Source: Pontibacter virosus | GTDB lineage: Bacteria > Bacteroidota > Bacteroidia > Cytophagales > Hymenobacteraceae | NCBI RefSeq assembly: GCF_003096355.1 | Contig: NZ_QEKI01000004.1 | Coordinates: 186,001-250,000, forward strand | Reading direction: 5' to 3' | Length of the DNA: 64,000 nucleotides | Part shown: positions 37,033 to 46,549 of the stretch, piece by piece | How positions within the stretch are numbered: the stretch's first letter is position 1 | How the letters are laid out: each line of letters begins with the position of its first letter | The notes under the pieces: model-generated | Database searches by the model: none | What the model saw: only the letters and a program-made list of their open reading frames with translations | Told to the model about the DNA's origin: nothing | Made by a program: the position numbers and the translations under genes

Positions 37033-37788
37033 CTATTCGAAGTGGAAAATTAGCGATAAGTTACGGGTAGTCATTCTGTCGATCAATGGACTGTACTCTC
37101 CGCCGTCCGCCTTCTGATTCATAAGTCCGTGAGAGAAGCGCAACTCAGGCGCAAACTTAAAGTACGGGTAGAAAATATCCAGACCCACGCCATACTCTAT
37201 TGCCAGATCATTGCGATTTATACGCAGCAGGTCGCGGTTCTGTGTATGCTTGGTATTGCCCAGCACACGACTTGCCTTTACACCGCCTACCATGTACATC
37301 CTGAAGTTGCCGCGGCGCTTCGCTCTATACTTGAGCAGCACGGGCAATTCGATTACCGGTGAGGCAAAGGTGGTGTTATCAAAGCTTCCGCCTTCCCCTT
37401 CAGGTACACTACCACTTTCAAAATCGATGCTGCGCCCGTAAAAGCCCACGCCGGGTACGAAGCGGGCATCCAGGTATTCAAGCAGACGCACATTCAGCAC
37501 AAGGCCAGGGTAAAAGCCCAGGCTGTTCATCGTGTTCACCTGTGTGCCACCGCCTGCCTGATCGGCGTAAGCCTGCGAGTGCTCAATGTAGTACTTAGAA
37601 TAGGACATGCCCAGGTAAAAGCCATAGTGAATGCGCTTTTCGTCGTAGCCAGGCTTATTCTCGCCTTTCACTTTCTGGTTCTGGGCCTGTACCTGCGTAG
37701 CACCCGCCAGGAAAATCAAGAACAATAACGCAAAGCTTATTTTTTGCCAGTGTAGATGGAGCTGATTCCAAATGTGAGTGAATGCCAT
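37033..37788 (-). CDS. porT: Type IX secretion system protein PorT (outer-membrane barrel)
   Basis: PorT is needed for type IX secretion and gliding in Bacteroidota. This 251-residue protein has a signal anchor (about 17-36) and strand-rich mature sequence with the PorT hallmarks: [36 protein letters not shown], a [20 protein letters not shown] block and a terminal aromatic strand (LSLIFHFE). Placement next to ubiE is also characteristic. The ATG at 37788 lies 52 bases inside ubiE; no later start would keep the signal peptide. Confidence 0.9.
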   Translation of the reverse strand: MAFTHIWNQLHLHWQKISFALLFLIFLAGATQVQAQNQKVKGENKPGYDEKRIHYGFYLGMSYSKYYIEHSQAYADQAGGGTQVNTMNSLGFYPGLVLNVRLLEYLDARFVPGVGFYGRSIDFESGSVPEGEGGSFDNTTFASPVIELPVLLKYRAKRRGNFRMYMVGGVKASRVLGNTKHTQNRDLLRINRNDLAIEYGVGLDIFYPYFKFAPELRFSHGLMNQKADGGEYSPLIDRMTTRNLSLIFHFE

Positions 37789-38459
37789 TTTGTTTGTTTA
37801 AAGCCAACTTCTTCAAAGATGTTAAGAAATTCCTTGCCGTCCGGGAAGGCCTGCACCGACTCGGGCAGGTAGGTATAGGCGGCACGGTCCTTAGAAACGA
37901 ATTTACCTACCATCGGTAGTATATTCTTAAAATAAAATTGATACAGCTGCTTCATGGGGAAGCTCTGCGGTTTAGAAAACTCCAGTACCACAACTGTACC
38001 ACCCGGCTTGAGCACGCGTCGCATCTCCAACAGGCCCTGCTTTAGGTTTTCAAAGTTACGCACCCCAAAAGCCACCGTGATCGCATCAAAGCTATTGTCT
38101 TCGAACGGCAGGTTCTCGGAGTCACCGTACTTTAGCTCGATCTTTTGGGTCAGTCCCTTGCGCTTCAGCTTTTCACGCCCCACGGCCAGCATGCCTTCCG
38201 AAATGTCAACGCCCGTGATCTTATCAGGGTTGAGGCTCAGTGCTTCAATCGCGAAGTCGGCTGTACCAGTGGCAATGTCCAGCATCTGTTTCGGATTTTC
38301 GGCTTTGAGCAGGCTCACCGCCTTCTTACGCCAGATGATGTCAATGCCGGCACTCAGGAAGTGATTCAGGAAATCGTATTTGCCCGCAATGTTGTCAAAC
38401 ATCTGAGCAACCTGCGATTTCTTGTCGTTATTCTGGTCTTTGTAGGGTACTACCGCCAT
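37737..38459 (-). CDS. ubiE: Demethylmenaquinone methyltransferase
   Basis: C-methylates demethylmenaquinone in the last step of menaquinone synthesis; the gene is also called menG. 240 residues with the SAM-binding [16 protein letters not shown] and [16 protein letters not shown] motifs and the family blocks [24 protein letters not shown] and [14 protein letters not shown]. It heads an operon with porT and an SDR. In a menaquinone-only lineage it acts on menaquinone rather than ubiquinone, which is an inference from the phylum. Confidence 0.95.
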   Translation of the reverse strand: MAVVPYKDQNNDKKSQVAQMFDNIAGKYDFLNHFLSAGIDIIWRKKAVSLLKAENPKQMLDIATGTADFAIEALSLNPDKITGVDISEGMLAVGREKLKRKGLTQKIELKYGDSENLPFEDNSFDAITVAFGVRNFENLKQGLLEMRRVLKPGGTVVVLEFSKPQSFPMKQLYQFYFKNILPMVGKFVSKDRAAYTYLPESVQAFPDGKEFLNIFEEVGFKQTKWHSLTFGISSIYTGKK

Positions 38460-38535
38460 GGGTTATGCTTATGTAATAAAAGAACAAAAATACTGTACCT
38501 GTAACTATTATGCACAGTTTGTGTTCCATTATTAT

Positions 38536-38573
38536 AAAAAAACAGGCTGAGCGAATGCCCAGCCTGTTTTTAT
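38536..38573. terminator. Intrinsic terminator of the PorE-like gene
   Basis: Stem AAAAACAGGCT (38538-38548) and AGCCTGTTTTT (38561-38571). Reading the minus strand, it lies just past the 3' end of the gene at 38596-40593 and is followed by a T-rich run. Confidence 0.88.
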
Positions 38574-38595
38574 TTATACAATGTGATCAGGCAAC

Positions 38596-40593
38596 TTAGT
38601 TTACAGGAACTTCCTGCTGTGTGTCCTGACGCTGAATGATCTTAAACTCAGTTCTTCTGTTCAACTGCATGTTAGAAGCAGAGTTGTTAGTAGCAACCGG
38701 ACGACGCTCACCGTAGCTTACTGTCACGAGTCTGCGTGCAGAGATACCCTGCTGTACCAGATAATCGAAGGCAGCATTAGCACGGTTCTCGCCAAGTGTC
38801 ATGTTGTACTGTTCGCTGGCGCGTGAGTCGGTGTGACCTTCGATGCTTACGTTCACGTTCGGGTTAGCTTTCATGAAAGCTGCCACAGCATCCAGCTCGC
38901 GAATTGACTCGGCACGCAGATCGTACTTGTCGGTATCGTAGTAGATGTTTTTGAACTCCATCGTAGCAATCGCGTCTTTACCGGCCAGTGCAGGAGCACC
39001 AGGGCTTACACGTGTAGAGTCACCGAAGTCGATGTAGAAGTTTTGCTCAACGGTAGTCGTGTCGTTCAGCACCATTGGCATTTCGAATGATTCTGTCGTC
39101 AGCACTTGACCGTCTTTTGTGATCTCAACCTGGTACGTACGGCCAGAAAGGATACGCAGGTCATACAGACCGTCTTCCTGCTTGGTCACGTCACGGTAAG
39201 AGATCGGACGCTTGTCAGCCTGCTGTCCGTTGAAAACCAGCTCCAGGCCAGGTATAGCCAGGCTGTCGTTCGTAGCGTACACACGGCCAGTCACACGAGC
39301 TGCACGGATGTAGTTGATGGTATAGATATCCTTTTCACCGTAGCCACCGATGCGGTAAGAAGACAGGTAAGCATAGCTTCCGTCCGGGCTCAGGCGGTAG
39401 TAGGTGTCGTCGTCTGGTGTGTTAACCGGGTAACCCAGGTTTTCAGGACGGGCGAAACGCTTAGCCACTGAGTCATATTTGGCTACAAAGATGTCGTAAC
39501 CACCCATGGTGTTGTGACCGCGTGAAGCGAAGTACAGCGAGCCGTCAGCAGCCATATAAGGGCTGTCGTCATCGAACTTCGTGTTGATAGCGGCACCTAC
39601 GCTGCGTGGCTTGCCCCACTCGCCGTTGCGCTGACGCTGCGATACGTAGATATCCAGGTCACCATCTTCAGAGTAGTGGCTGGTCGAGAAGTAAAGGCGC
39701 TGGTTGTCCGGTGTGATAAAGGCATCAGACTCGAAATCAGCAGTGTTGATGTTAGAACCGATGCTCTTGGCATCACCCCACGAACCGTCAGCCTGACGCT
39801 CAGCGTACATGATGTCACCGTTGTTTACAGAGCGGTAAAGGAGCATCTTGGTGTCGTTGTCGAACAGCTGGATAGAAGCATCGTGGCCTGAGCTCTTCAG
39901 GTTACCAGCGATAGAGCGTGGTTGCTCCCACTCGTCACCCTGGATACGGCGTGTTTCGTAGATATCTTCGAAATACTCGCCGTCTGAAGCCTTGGCACCA
40001 CTCTGGTTGTTACCGGCACTGCGCGAGGTAAACAGCAGGTAGTTATCGTCAGAAGAGATTACCGGGCTGTGCTCTGAGTACTCTGTGTTTACCACACCAC
40101 CCAGGTTTTTCACGAAGATATCCTTCGGGTTAGCCACTTCCTTCTGCGCGTTGCGGCTCTGCTGAATCAGCATGGCTACCTCTTCGCGGCGCCAGTCGTC
40201 ACGCTTACGAATGTTTGGAATGTAAGCCTGGTAGTGCTTAATGGCATCGTCGAAACGGTAGTTGATGTGGTTGATACGGCCGAGCCAGTATTCAATATCA
40301 CGATCTACATTAGGCTTAACAGACTGTGCTTTGTTGATGTACTCTGCCGCTTTCTCCTTGTCGAAAGTCATGTAGCTGATACCCGCAAAGTAGAGGGCTT
40401 CAGCATTGTTTGGGTCATTGGCCAGCACTTGCTCATAGTAAGGCAAGGCAGCGCGGTAGTTTTCACGGTCAAAAAATTTGTTTCCAGTCCGTACCAGCTT
40501 TCTGTTACTCTGCGCGTCTACCGTGTAGACACTCACACAGGTAACCGCCAGTGCTAATGAAAGCCGTGAAAATAATTTGGCTAAATTATTCAT
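38596..40593 (-). CDS. PorE-like TPR/PD40/OmpA envelope protein
   Basis: A 665-residue protein. After the signal peptide (to about 28) come TPR-like repeats (about 30-150, NAEALYFAGISYMTFDKEKA), PD40/WD40-like beta-propeller blades (about 165-430, SSDDNYLLFTS, TPDNQRLYFST, AADGSLYFASRG), a carboxypeptidase-regulatory-like beta-sandwich (about 433-520, ARVTGRVYATNDSLAIPG) and a C-terminal OmpA domain (about 545-655, VSIEGHTDSRASEQYN). This order matches PorE, which anchors type IX secretion to peptidoglycan. Many Bacteroidota carry several such proteins, so orthology is not certain. Confidence 0.85.
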   Translation of the reverse strand: MNNLAKLFSRLSLALAVTCVSVYTVDAQSNRKLVRTGNKFFDRENYRAALPYYEQVLANDPNNAEALYFAGISYMTFDKEKAAEYINKAQSVKPNVDRDIEYWLGRINHINYRFDDAIKHYQAYIPNIRKRDDWRREEVAMLIQQSRNAQKEVANPKDIFVKNLGGVVNTEYSEHSPVISSDDNYLLFTSRSAGNNQSGAKASDGEYFEDIYETRRIQGDEWEQPRSIAGNLKSSGHDASIQLFDNDTKMLLYRSVNNGDIMYAERQADGSWGDAKSIGSNINTADFESDAFITPDNQRLYFSTSHYSEDGDLDIYVSQRQRNGEWGKPRSVGAAINTKFDDDSPYMAADGSLYFASRGHNTMGGYDIFVAKYDSVAKRFARPENLGYPVNTPDDDTYYRLSPDGSYAYLSSYRIGGYGEKDIYTINYIRAARVTGRVYATNDSLAIPGLELVFNGQQADKRPISYRDVTKQEDGLYDLRILSGRTYQVEITKDGQVLTTESFEMPMVLNDTTTVEQNFYIDFGDSTRVSPGAPALAGKDAIATMEFKNIYYDTDKYDLRAESIRELDAVAAFMKANPNVNVSIEGHTDSRASEQYNMTLGENRANAAFDYLVQQGISARRLVTVSYGERRPVATNNSASNMQLNRRTEFKIIQRQDTQQEVPVN

Positions 40594-41098
40594 GCTGTAA
40601 AGGGTTTGTTATACTTATTGTTTGTATGGATATATGTGTTAATCTTTTCCTAAAGAATTGAAAAAGGCTCACTCGCTTAGCTGATCTGGTTTAGCAGTGC
40701 CTTACTACCTTCATCCTAATCGTGTTATTTTCATTCCTCCCCACATCCAACAACATCCCCCTTACGCTACTAACGACATAATAGATACACTAATCTCTAT
40801 TTTTATATACTGTCGTCATAACACAAGTTAAGATCAGAGAGCAAATATATTAAAATATACATATAAACTATATAGGTTTCTGGATTATTTAATAAAACGT
40901 TTTTTGGATGCTGCTAAACAGATGCCCTGTATACCTGACTCACCTGGCCTAGGGCTTAATCAGAACATGTTAATTAAAATAGTAGTAATTTTGACAAATC
41001 AGCTACCTGCCTTCCATCTCAGGCACAACGCGCACCGTACATTAAAATTGCCACATCAGCAGGACATCCACCGGCCTGTGGCTTAAGCTAGCGACAGC
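40594..41098. other. Gene-free AT-rich stretch, regulatory region of the PorE-like gene and engB
   Basis: Divergent spacer. On the minus strand TATATTTG (40843-40850) fits a -7 box and would give a leader of about 240 bases for the PorE-like gene. On the plus strand TAATTTTG (40986-40993) fits a -7 box for engB. Neither has an ideal -33 partner. One AGGTATA core lies at 40930. No gene is supported. Confidence 0.4.
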
Positions 41099-41701
41099 AT
41101 GGTTATCAAAGAAGCAAAATTCTTAATAAGTAATACCCGGGTTGACTTATGCCCGGAACCCAACAAACCGGAGTATGCCTTCATTGGCCGATCCAATGTG
41201 GGAAAATCCTCGCTCATCAATATGCTCACCGGGCAAAAAGGGCTTGCAAAAACATCCCAGTCACCGGGCAAAACCCAGCTCATCAACCATTTCCTGATCA
41301 ACGACCAGTGGTACCTTGTCGACTTGCCGGGCTATGGATATGCCAAAGTGAGCAAGGAGTCACGGGAGCAGTGGCGCAAGATGATCAACTACTACATGCA
41401 GAAACGCGAAAACCTGACCTGCGTGTTCGTACTAATAGATTCTCGCCACGAGCCTATGCAGGTCGATCTCGACTTTATGCAACATCTGGGCGAGCTCGGC
41501 GTTCCTTTTGTGATTGTGTTCACCAAAGCTGACAAGCAGTCGGCCACTAAGACTGACTCAACCATAGCCGCTTACGCCCGTAAGATGCAGGAAACCTGGG
41601 ATGAGCTTCCCCGCATGTTCAAGACCTCTGCAGAAAAAAGAACGGGCCGCGATGAAATCCTTCAATTTATAGAGGAGGTAAACGCACAAGTGCAGTTCTA
41701 A
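41099..41701 (+). CDS. engB: Ribosome biogenesis GTPase YsxC/EngB
   Basis: Essential GTPase in late 50S subunit assembly. 200 residues with the P-loop [11 protein letters not shown] (33-43 region), the switch motif [18 protein letters not shown] for guanine recognition and a C-terminal TSAEKRTG that resembles the SAK-type G5 motif. It is the first gene of a + strand run with a TonB-domain protein and the DUF5606 gene. Confidence 0.95.
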   Translation: MVIKEAKFLISNTRVDLCPEPNKPEYAFIGRSNVGKSSLINMLTGQKGLAKTSQSPGKTQLINHFLINDQWYLVDLPGYGYAKVSKESREQWRKMINYYMQKRENLTCVFVLIDSRHEPMQVDLDFMQHLGELGVPFVIVFTKADKQSATKTDSTIAAYARKMQETWDELPRMFKTSAEKRTGRDEILQFIEEVNAQVQF

Positions 41702-41775
41702 CCGGCACAGGGTTTGCGGTTTAGGAAGAAGGTTGACCAGGTGTGCACCAACTTAAACTTAAATTGTTTACCCTT

Positions 41776-42174
41776 ATGAAAAGTAAAATCTCAATTTTGT
41801 TTCTTTTATTTGCCTTTATGACCTTTGCCGCCGCTGCGCAATCAGCCGATACGGCAAAGGAGAAAGAAGTCTGGGTACCGTCAAAGTCTATACCTGTGAC
41901 GGAGCACTATGCAGGCGGCCAGGAGGCGATGTACAAGTTCATCGACAAGCAGATACAGTATCCGGCACTGGCACGCAAAAACCGTGTGCAGGGCGAATGC
42001 ATTATCAGCTTTACTTTGAATGAAGACGGCTCCACCTCAGGCTTCAAAGTGCTGAAAAACGCGGGCGCAGGCACGGGAGAGGAGGCTCTTCGAATTGCCA
42101 AAATGTTGAAATTCAAAGCACCCGGGCCTGGTTTTGGCATGTTAGCCAGCGTGCCCATAATGTTCAAACTATAA
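41776..42174 (+). CDS. Exported TonB C-terminal-domain protein without the usual anchor
   Basis: A 132-residue protein: signal peptide (MKSKISILFLLFAFMTFAAA, ending AAAQ), a 30-residue linker, then a TonB C-terminal domain (YKFIDKQIQYPALARKNRVQGECIISFTL, split here into blocks; about 55-132). Canonical TonB has an uncleaved N-terminal membrane helix and a Pro-rich spacer; this form appears to be secreted whole, so it may act as a decoy or a partner rather than as an energy transducer. The ATG at 41776 is used, as the upstream in-frame start adds an unlikely n-region. Confidence 0.78.
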   Translation: MKSKISILFLLFAFMTFAAAAQSADTAKEKEVWVPSKSIPVTEHYAGGQEAMYKFIDKQIQYPALARKNRVQGECIISFTLNEDGSTSGFKVLKNAGAGTGEEALRIAKMLKFKAPGPGFGMLASVPIMFKL

Positions 42175-42195
42175 CCAAAGTTTTTATACCTGATT

Positions 42196-42675
42196 ATGCC
42201 TATTGATTTAAGACAAGTTTCAGCCATTGCCGGCATGAGCGGACTTTTCCGCATCGTAAAGCCTACACGCAATGGCGTAATTGTGGAGAGCCTTTCTGAC
42301 AAGCCTACCCGCATGGTAGCCCAGGCGCGTCACCGCATGTCGCTGCTGGACGAGATCTCGATCTACACCAACGACGAGGAAGCAACTGTTCCGCTGGCCG
42401 AGGTGATGGATCGCATCCACCAGAAATACAATGGTGAGTTGCCTTTCGGTGAGAAGCCTTCTGACGAGGAACTGAAAAGCTTTATGTCTGACGTGCTGCC
42501 CGATTATGACGAGGACCGCGTGTATGTATCTGACATGCGCAAACTTGCCACCTGGTACAGCATCGTGAACAAGCATGTTGGCTTTACAGCAGTCGAAGAA
42601 ACTGCCTCAGAAGAGAAAGCAGCGGAAGGCAAAGAAGAAAAGGCCGAATCAAAGGCAAAGAAAGCCAAGAAATAA
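42196..42675 (+). CDS. DUF5606 family protein
   Basis: A 159-residue cytoplasmic protein. It matches what I know of the Bacteroidota DUF5606 family: MPIDLRQVSAIAGMSGLFRI at the start, an Sm-like beta fold (VIVESLSDKPTRMVAQARHR), a helical AEVMDRIHQKYNGE segment, and the DYDEDRVYVSDMRKLATWY block. A Lys/Glu/Ala-rich tail (about 130-159) follows and varies between species. Function unknown; RNA binding has been suggested to me only by the Sm-like look, not by evidence. Confidence 0.85.
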   Translation: MPIDLRQVSAIAGMSGLFRIVKPTRNGVIVESLSDKPTRMVAQARHRMSLLDEISIYTNDEEATVPLAEVMDRIHQKYNGELPFGEKPSDEELKSFMSDVLPDYDEDRVYVSDMRKLATWYSIVNKHVGFTAVEETASEEKAAEGKEEKAESKAKKAKK

Positions 42676-42690
42676 GAACCTGCACCATAG

Positions 42691-42720
42691 AAAAGCCCTC
42701 CGGACAGGAGGGCTTTTTTT
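42691..42720 (+). terminator. Intrinsic terminator after the DUF5606 gene
   Basis: Stem AAAAGCCCTCC (42691-42701) and GGAGGGCTTTT (42707-42717), with a T-run to 42720. Confidence 0.9.
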
Positions 42721-42745
42721 ATCGCTATACCTTACGCTTACAGCC

Positions 42746-43054
42746 ATGACGTACTCTCCTGCGCTAATTGCGAGCGCCGCGCACCAGTTACAGCGGGTTT
42801 TCGAATCAGAGCACCAGTTGCCTACCCAGGAAAGCGACCTGATACAGGAAGTAGCCCATATGGTACTATACCTGCTCCGCCACAACCTCAACCAGTTGCT
42901 CAATATTCTATACCGCATTGATGTGGATGAGCGCAATGTAAAACGGGCTATGCTGGCAGCCTCCGAAGAAGAGGTGGCCGAAAACATAGCCCGTTTAATT
43001 GTGGAGCGCGAGTTGCTAAAAGCGCAGATCCGCTTCCGGTATAGTCAGAACTAG
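42746..43054 (+). CDS. Small helical protein, unknown function
   Basis: A 102-residue protein starting at the ATG at 42746; the frame is open further upstream only as a read-through of the DUF5606 gene in another phase. It is almost entirely alpha-helical and charged ([20 protein letters not shown], then [22 protein letters not shown]). No family recognised. Its last four bases overlap the 3' end of the convergent fbp gene. Confidence 0.65.
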   Translation: MTYSPALIASAAHQLQRVFESEHQLPTQESDLIQEVAHMVLYLLRHNLNQLLNILYRIDVDERNVKRAMLAASEEEVAENIARLIVERELLKAQIRFRYSQN

Positions 43055-44076
43055 TTAGCTGTAACTGCTTCTGTTTTTTTTATTTCAGCTTTTAAAAACT
43101 CCTCTACTTTGTTCACCATTTCGGAAGATCCGATGATGAGTGGTGAGCGCTGGTGCAATTCTGTTGGCTCTACCTCCATGATGCGGCCTTTGCCGTTAGA
43201 AGCCTTGCCACCCGCCTGCTCTGCAATATAAGCCAGTGAGTTGCACTCGTACAATAAACGCAACTTACCGTTAGGCGCCTTGGCTGTGGCCGGGTAAATG
43301 TATACCCCGCCCTTGATCAGGTTGCGGTGGAAGTCAGACACCAGCGAGCCGATGTAACGACCCGAGTAACCGTTCTCTTTGCAGTAGCTCAGGTAATTTT
43401 TGATGCCCTCCGGGAAGCTATTATAACCGCCCTCGTTGCAGGAGTAGATAGTGCCTGTTTTTGGCATGCACATGTTAGGGTGAGAAAGGAAGAATTCACC
43501 TAGCGATGGCTCATATGTAAAACCATTCACACCATGGCCTGTGGTGTATACCAGCATAGTGGAAGAGCCATATACCACATAGCCGGCTGCGATCTGGGCC
43601 GTACCCTTCTGCATGCAGTCTTCCATAGTTCCCTCTGAACCCGCTTCGGAAACGCGGCGGTAGATCGAGAAGATGGTACCAATCGAAACGTTCACGTCGA
43701 TGTTAGAAGAGCCGTCCAGCGGGTCGATGGCCACGATGTACTTGCCTTTGAGGTTGCCTGTCTGAATGATTTCGTCTTCCTCTTCTGAGATGATGGCACA
43801 CACCTCGCCTCCGTTACGAAGGGCGCGTATGAAGCGAATGTTGGCGATCACGTCGAGTTTTTGTTGTTCTTCTCCCTGCACGTTCTGCTGACCGTAAGCG
43901 CCGGTCACATCGATCAGGCCGGCACGGTTAATTTCGCGGTTCACGATCTTGGCTGCCAGGGCTATGTCGCGCAGCAACTGCGATAGTTCTCCGGTCGCAA
44001 AAGGGAAGTCCTCCTGCTTTCTCATGATAAACCTGTCAAGCGTGGTACCGACAGGAAGCGCTAGTTTGTCATTCAT
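43051..44076 (-). CDS. fbp: Fructose-1,6-bisphosphatase, class I
   Basis: Gluconeogenic removal of the 1-phosphate from fructose-1,6-bisphosphate. 341 residues with the metal-binding [17 protein letters not shown] block, the acidic SEEEDEI loop, the [22 protein letters not shown] region and the C-terminal [20 protein letters not shown] (given here as the family's substrate-site end). It is divergently paired with aspartate kinase; the 92-base spacer must hold both promoters. Confidence 0.96.
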   Translation of the reverse strand: MNDKLALPVGTTLDRFIMRKQEDFPFATGELSQLLRDIALAAKIVNREINRAGLIDVTGAYGQQNVQGEEQQKLDVIANIRFIRALRNGGEVCAIISEEEDEIIQTGNLKGKYIVAIDPLDGSSNIDVNVSIGTIFSIYRRVSEAGSEGTMEDCMQKGTAQIAAGYVVYGSSTMLVYTTGHGVNGFTYEPSLGEFFLSHPNMCMPKTGTIYSCNEGGYNSFPEGIKNYLSYCKENGYSGRYIGSLVSDFHRNLIKGGVYIYPATAKAPNGKLRLLYECNSLAYIAEQAGGKASNGKGRIMEVEPTELHQRSPLIIGSSEMVNKVEEFLKAEIKKTEAVTAN

Positions 44077-44168
44077 TATGGTGAAATTTAAATATATAGC
44101 TACAAAAATATGATATTTTGAAACATAACCGAAGGATACTTACATTTACGCAGCAATAGTCTCAATTG

Positions 44169-45434
44169 ATGAAAGTATTTAAGTTTGGCGGCGCCTCGGT
44201 TAAAGACGCCAGTGCATTGCAAAACCTGGCTCAGGTCGTATCCGCACAGGGCGGCGAAAAAGAACTGCTACTTGTGGTGTCTGCCATGGGCAAAACGACC
44301 AATGCCCTGGAGCAGGTATACGACCTGGCATCCGCGGGTCATGATTTCAGTGACGCCCTGAATCAGAATCGTCAGTACCATTTAGCTATTGTGCATGAGC
44401 TTTTCCCGAACAGAGAACACCCTATATACGAACGCCTCGAACATCAGTTCGCACAATTGCAGCAAGTATTGCAGGGATTTAAAAGCCAGCCAGTTACAAA
44501 TTACGACAAAGGCTATGACCAGGTCGTGAGCTTTGGGGAGCTATTATCTTCTGTTATAGTACATTATTTTTTGCAGGAACAAGGTATAGCCAATGCCTGG
44601 GTGGACAGCCGAAAATATATACAGACCGACAACACCTGGCGGGAAGCCCGCGTGGACTGGGCCTGGACAGAACGGGTAATCAAGCGCGATTTGCCCGACA
44701 TACTGGCTCAGCAACTTATTGTGACGCAGGGCTTCCTGGGCGGCACCAACAACGGCCTCACCACCACACTAGGCCGCGAGGGCTCCGACTTCAGCGCCGC
44801 CATCTTTGCCTATTGCCTCGATGCCGAAGGACTCTACATCTGGAAGGACGTAGCCGGTCTGCTAAACGCCGACCCGAAGCGCTTTGCCCATACCGTGCGC
44901 TACCACATGCTCGATTACCAGGAGACAGTGGAAATGGCCTACTATGGTGCCTCGGTCATCCACCCCAAAACCATCAAACCACTGGCCAACAAGTCGATTC
45001 CACTCTATGTGAAGTCCTTTCTGGATCCGACGGCGGAAGGTACCAAGATCTGCGACTGCCGCTTCGAAAAGCTGAGTCCGGCCTATATTGTGAAAGACAA
45101 CCAGTGCCTTATATCGTTCAGCGCCAAGGACTTTACTTTTATCAGCGAAAAAAACCTGGGCACGATCTTCAATGCCCTGTCCGAACTGCGGCTCAAGATC
45201 AACCTGATGCAGAACTCCGCCATCTCTTTTTCGATCTGCACGGATTATAATGAGCAGCGCCTTCAGAAGTTGCTGGATACTTTAAAGGACCAGTTCACGA
45301 TCCACTACAACACCGGGCTGCAGCTTTTCACGATCAAGAACTACGACAACGAAAGTATACAGGAGATTACCAAAGGCAAAGAAGTGCTGCTGGAGCAGCG
45401 GACCAGAACGACCTTTCAGGTGGTGTGCCGGTGA
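44169..45434 (+). CDS. lysC: Aspartate kinase
   Basis: First step of the aspartate family pathway (Lys, Met, Thr, diaminopimelate). A monofunctional 421-residue enzyme: KFGGASVKD at the N-terminus, VSAMGKTTN, the TLGREGSDFSAAIFA substrate loop, and C-terminal ACT-type regulatory repeats (about 310-421, SFSAKDFTFISEKNLGTIFN). Compared with E. coli LysC it is slightly short. The ATG at 44169 is preferred to the TTG immediately before it. The paralog identity (lysC versus thrA-like) is a family-level call. Confidence 0.9.
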   Translation: MKVFKFGGASVKDASALQNLAQVVSAQGGEKELLLVVSAMGKTTNALEQVYDLASAGHDFSDALNQNRQYHLAIVHELFPNREHPIYERLEHQFAQLQQVLQGFKSQPVTNYDKGYDQVVSFGELLSSVIVHYFLQEQGIANAWVDSRKYIQTDNTWREARVDWAWTERVIKRDLPDILAQQLIVTQGFLGGTNNGLTTTLGREGSDFSAAIFAYCLDAEGLYIWKDVAGLLNADPKRFAHTVRYHMLDYQETVEMAYYGASVIHPKTIKPLANKSIPLYVKSFLDPTAEGTKICDCRFEKLSPAYIVKDNQCLISFSAKDFTFISEKNLGTIFNALSELRLKINLMQNSAISFSICTDYNEQRLQKLLDTLKDQFTIHYNTGLQLFTIKNYDNESIQEITKGKEVLLEQRTRTTFQVVCR

Positions 45435-45503
45435 CCTCCCTCCTGCCCTTTTCCCAATTCCTGCAAAAGCCGTAACTTAGTCCGAAACAAACACGACTGA
45501 ACT

Positions 45504-46277
45504 ATGGAATTTATACTGGTTACGCCACAGGCCCGTCCGCACGTGGCCCTGATCCAACTCAACCGCCCCAAAGAACTTAATGCCCTGAATCTGCAGCTGA
45601 TGGGTGAAATGCGCGACGCCTTGAAAGAGCTGGACGACAACGACGAGGTGCGTGCCATCATCATTACGGGTAACGAGCGCGCTTTCGCCGCTGGGGCCGA
45701 CATTAAGCAGATGGCGGGCAAGACGGCCATCGACATGCTCAACATCGATCAGTTCTCTACCTGGGACCAGATACGCAAAACCAAAAAGCCTATTATCGCG
45801 GCTGTGTCGGGTTTTGCGCTGGGCGGTGGCTGCGAACTGGCCATGACCTGCGACATGATCGTGGCTTCTGAAACGGCGCAGTTTGGCCAGCCTGAGATTA
45901 AAATCGGGGTAATGCCAGGTGCAGGCGGCACGCAGCGCCTGACCAAAGCCATCGGAAAAGCCAAAGCCATGGAGATGGTACTAACCGGCAAATTCATGAG
46001 TGCTGACGAAGCTGAAAAACATGGTCTCATCAACCGTGTGGTGCCGGTGGAGCTATACCTGGAAGAGGCCTTTAAACTGGCAGGAGAAGTAGCCCAGATG
46101 TCTCCGGTAGCCGCCAAGCTAGCCAAAGAATCCGTTAACCGCTCTTTCGAAACCAACCTCGACGAAGGCCTGCATTTCGAGCGCAAGAACTTCTACCTCT
46201 GCTTCGCCTCCGAAGACCAAACCGAAGGGATGAATGCCTTCGTGGAAAAGCGGAAGCCGGAGTTTAAGGGACGGTAG
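45504..46277 (+). CDS. Enoyl-CoA hydratase (crotonase family)
   Basis: Hydrates trans-2-enoyl-CoA in fatty- or amino-acid degradation. 257 residues with the oxyanion-hole segments AFAAGADIKQMAG and FALGGGCELAMTCD, and the two catalytic Glu regions (GGCELAM and QPEIKIGVMPGAGGTQRL). The profile is that of true short-chain enoyl-CoA hydratases rather than isomerases. It follows aspartate kinase by 69 bases; no other beta-oxidation genes are adjacent. Confidence 0.93.
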   Translation: MEFILVTPQARPHVALIQLNRPKELNALNLQLMGEMRDALKELDDNDEVRAIIITGNERAFAAGADIKQMAGKTAIDMLNIDQFSTWDQIRKTKKPIIAAVSGFALGGGCELAMTCDMIVASETAQFGQPEIKIGVMPGAGGTQRLTKAIGKAKAMEMVLTGKFMSADEAEKHGLINRVVPVELYLEEAFKLAGEVAQMSPVAAKLAKESVNRSFETNLDEGLHFERKNFYLCFASEDQTEGMNAFVEKRKPEFKGR

Positions 46278-46303
46278 AATAACAAATAATAAAATTTACT
46301 TTG

Positions 46304-46378
46304 ATGTCATTTCGAACAGAGTGAGAAATCTGAACTGGTACTAGAAAACCAGATTTCTCACTCTGTTCGAAATGACAT
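46304..46378. repeat. Perfect 29-bp inverted repeat (hairpin)
   Basis: The left arm 46304-46332 begins ATGTCATTTCGAACAGAGTG and is perfectly complementary to 46350-46378, which ends CTCTGTTCGAAATGACAT. The 17-base loop is unrelated. It lies between the crotonase and perR. TGTCATTTCGA-type repeats recur, as I recall, in Bacteroidota intergenic DNA. It has no T-run and so is unlikely to be a simple terminator. Confidence 0.9.
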
Positions 46379-46486
46379 ATTGCTTTATACCTGTTCCGGC
46401 ACCAACTATATACCCTCCCTACTTTCCAACTTTTTTCCCACCCAAAGTTCCCCATTCACGAACAACTTTTATAGTTCGACTTTTTA

Positions 46487-46542
46487 TTCTTAAGAAGAAG
46501 CCATACCTTTACGGAACTATTCCTAGTTAAGAATCATTCTTA
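46487..46542 (+). promoter_or_regulatory. Candidate PerR/Fur operator and promoter of perR-ahpC
   Basis: TAAGAATCATTCTTA (46528-46542) is a perfect 7-1-7 palindrome of the Fur/PerR-box kind, ending eight bases before the perR ATG. A second palindrome, TTCTTAAGAA, lies at 46487-46496, and TACCTTTA between them resembles a -7 box. This arrangement suggests autorepression by the adjacent regulator. Confidence 0.55.
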
Positions 46543-46549
46543 TCTGAGT

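Noticed and set aside
40904..41086. Short + strand frame upstream of engB
   Set aside because: It lies in AT-rich spacer, has no start context and shows no domain.
46304..46378. Hairpin as a simple terminator of the crotonase gene
   Set aside because: The stem is too long and perfect and no T-run follows; a repeat element is more likely.
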